Translations under genes and position numbers: made by a program | Shown: positions 63,391 to 64,000 of the stretch, piece after piece | Layout: every line of letters starts with the position of its first letter | Numbering within the stretch: position 1 is the first letter of the stretch | Source: Triplophysa rosa | Taxonomy: Eukaryota > Chordata > Actinopteri > Cypriniformes > Nemacheilidae | Reading direction: 5' to 3' | DNA: 64,000 nucleotides | Assembly (NCBI RefSeq): GCF_024868665.1 | Contig: NC_079893.1 | Coordinates: forward strand, 13,556,613 to 13,620,612 | The notes under the pieces: model-generated | What the model saw: only the letters and a program-made list of their open reading frames with translations | Told to the model about the DNA's origin: nothing | The model's database searches: none

Positions 63391-64000
63391 ATTCCTAACT
63401 CTAAAGAATATTTACATAATGCTTTGTTAAGGTTTGGTATTTAAGGGAGGTTGACAAAAATATCGGCGAATCTGTAGCCAGATCTCCCGCACAAATTCCT
63501 GTGTGTCGTCTCTTGCCAGGTATGCAACATTGAACTTCTCTTTGCTTTATTTCTTATGATTTTCTATTATTTGTTATTGAATTATATTGATTGCCATTGA
63601 TTATTGAATTGAACCTTGAATTGGATTTTGAATTATGCTTCCCTTACCTGGCTAATAAATTGTTATGTTTGAATTCATTCTATATTGTTCTGAGTTTATA
63701 AACTTTAGTAGATCACGCTATATCCTTTGTTACCGCAAATCTACGTTCAGGTTAGTGACGGACTAGAATCCTGTATTAGGTGGAGCATTGGGCATGCCAG
63801 CTGAGATTCTAGAGCTCCGGCTAACTTGGCATTAGTTTAAGTGTAATTAGACCGTAGGGGCTATCGTTTCCGTTTAGAACAGCACATAGGTTGTCTGACC
63901 AATCTAAATAGGGCAAGTCACCAAAACCTCTGGTTATTGTAATATTATTCTAACTAAGTGTACATAGGAAACTATGGCATGATTATATAAAGCTACCGTC
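63391..64000 (+). other. LTR-like segment at the right edge
   Basis: Has GGTATTTAAGGGAGG (TATA-like, 63436), a donor-like TTGCCAG|GTATGC (63519) and AATAAA (63653) in promoter-to-polyA order, as in an LTR or a short leader. No second copy or TG...CA border is visible in the window. Confidence 0.25.

Overview
The window is vertebrate, teleost-type DNA, probably from a cyprinid-like fish (inferred from the repeat families; no species marker was found). It has GT-AG introns, is AT-rich, and is packed with DNA transposons, TTAA-flanked palindromic MITEs, tRNA-derived SINEs and Ty3/gypsy-like LTR DNA.

The only clear host gene is a giant dachsous-family protocadherin on the minus strand. Its start is at 61074 and its stop at 3747. 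I resolved 20 coding exons with GT-AG borders; exon 8 has two possible donors. All junctions are phase-compatible and total about 3,270 codons. The product has a signal peptide, 27 cadherin (EC) repeats, one transmembrane helix and a cytoplasmic tail with dachsous-like blocks. Dchs1 versus Dchs2 is not settled. The reading frame is broken once, near 5360-5380 in the last exon, by one surplus base. Everything else is intact, so an assembly error or a recent lesion is likely.

Intron 4 (27072-50937) is the most unusual region. A TTAA-flanked, Kolobok-like element (27559-46962) with a frameshifted THAP exon holds a hAT MITE and a 17 kb hAT-ended element (27630-44694, perfect 8-bp target duplication). 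Inside the latter is an apparently intact two-gene transposon: a 628-residue Tnp2/CACTA-like transposase (36402-38434) followed by a spliced DUF4806-type gene (38783-42859). Upstream is a series of duplicated, apparently non-coding leader exons. Its ends carry GGACGTCC/GAACGTCC-type subterminal repeats.

Elsewhere, intron 6 holds a young non-autonomous LTR element (22051-24753, two nearly identical LTRs) with a 24/33-bp minisatellite. Intron 3 holds hAT elements with exact target duplications and a Tc1-type element that received a second repeat and an LTR. Seven cadherin exons have a transposon end only about 28-76 bases downstream of their splice donor. The flanks (1-3746 and 61075-64000) contain repeats and, at the right edge, possible non-coding exons and an LTR-like segment. 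No rRNA, true tRNA gene or CRISPR array was seen.
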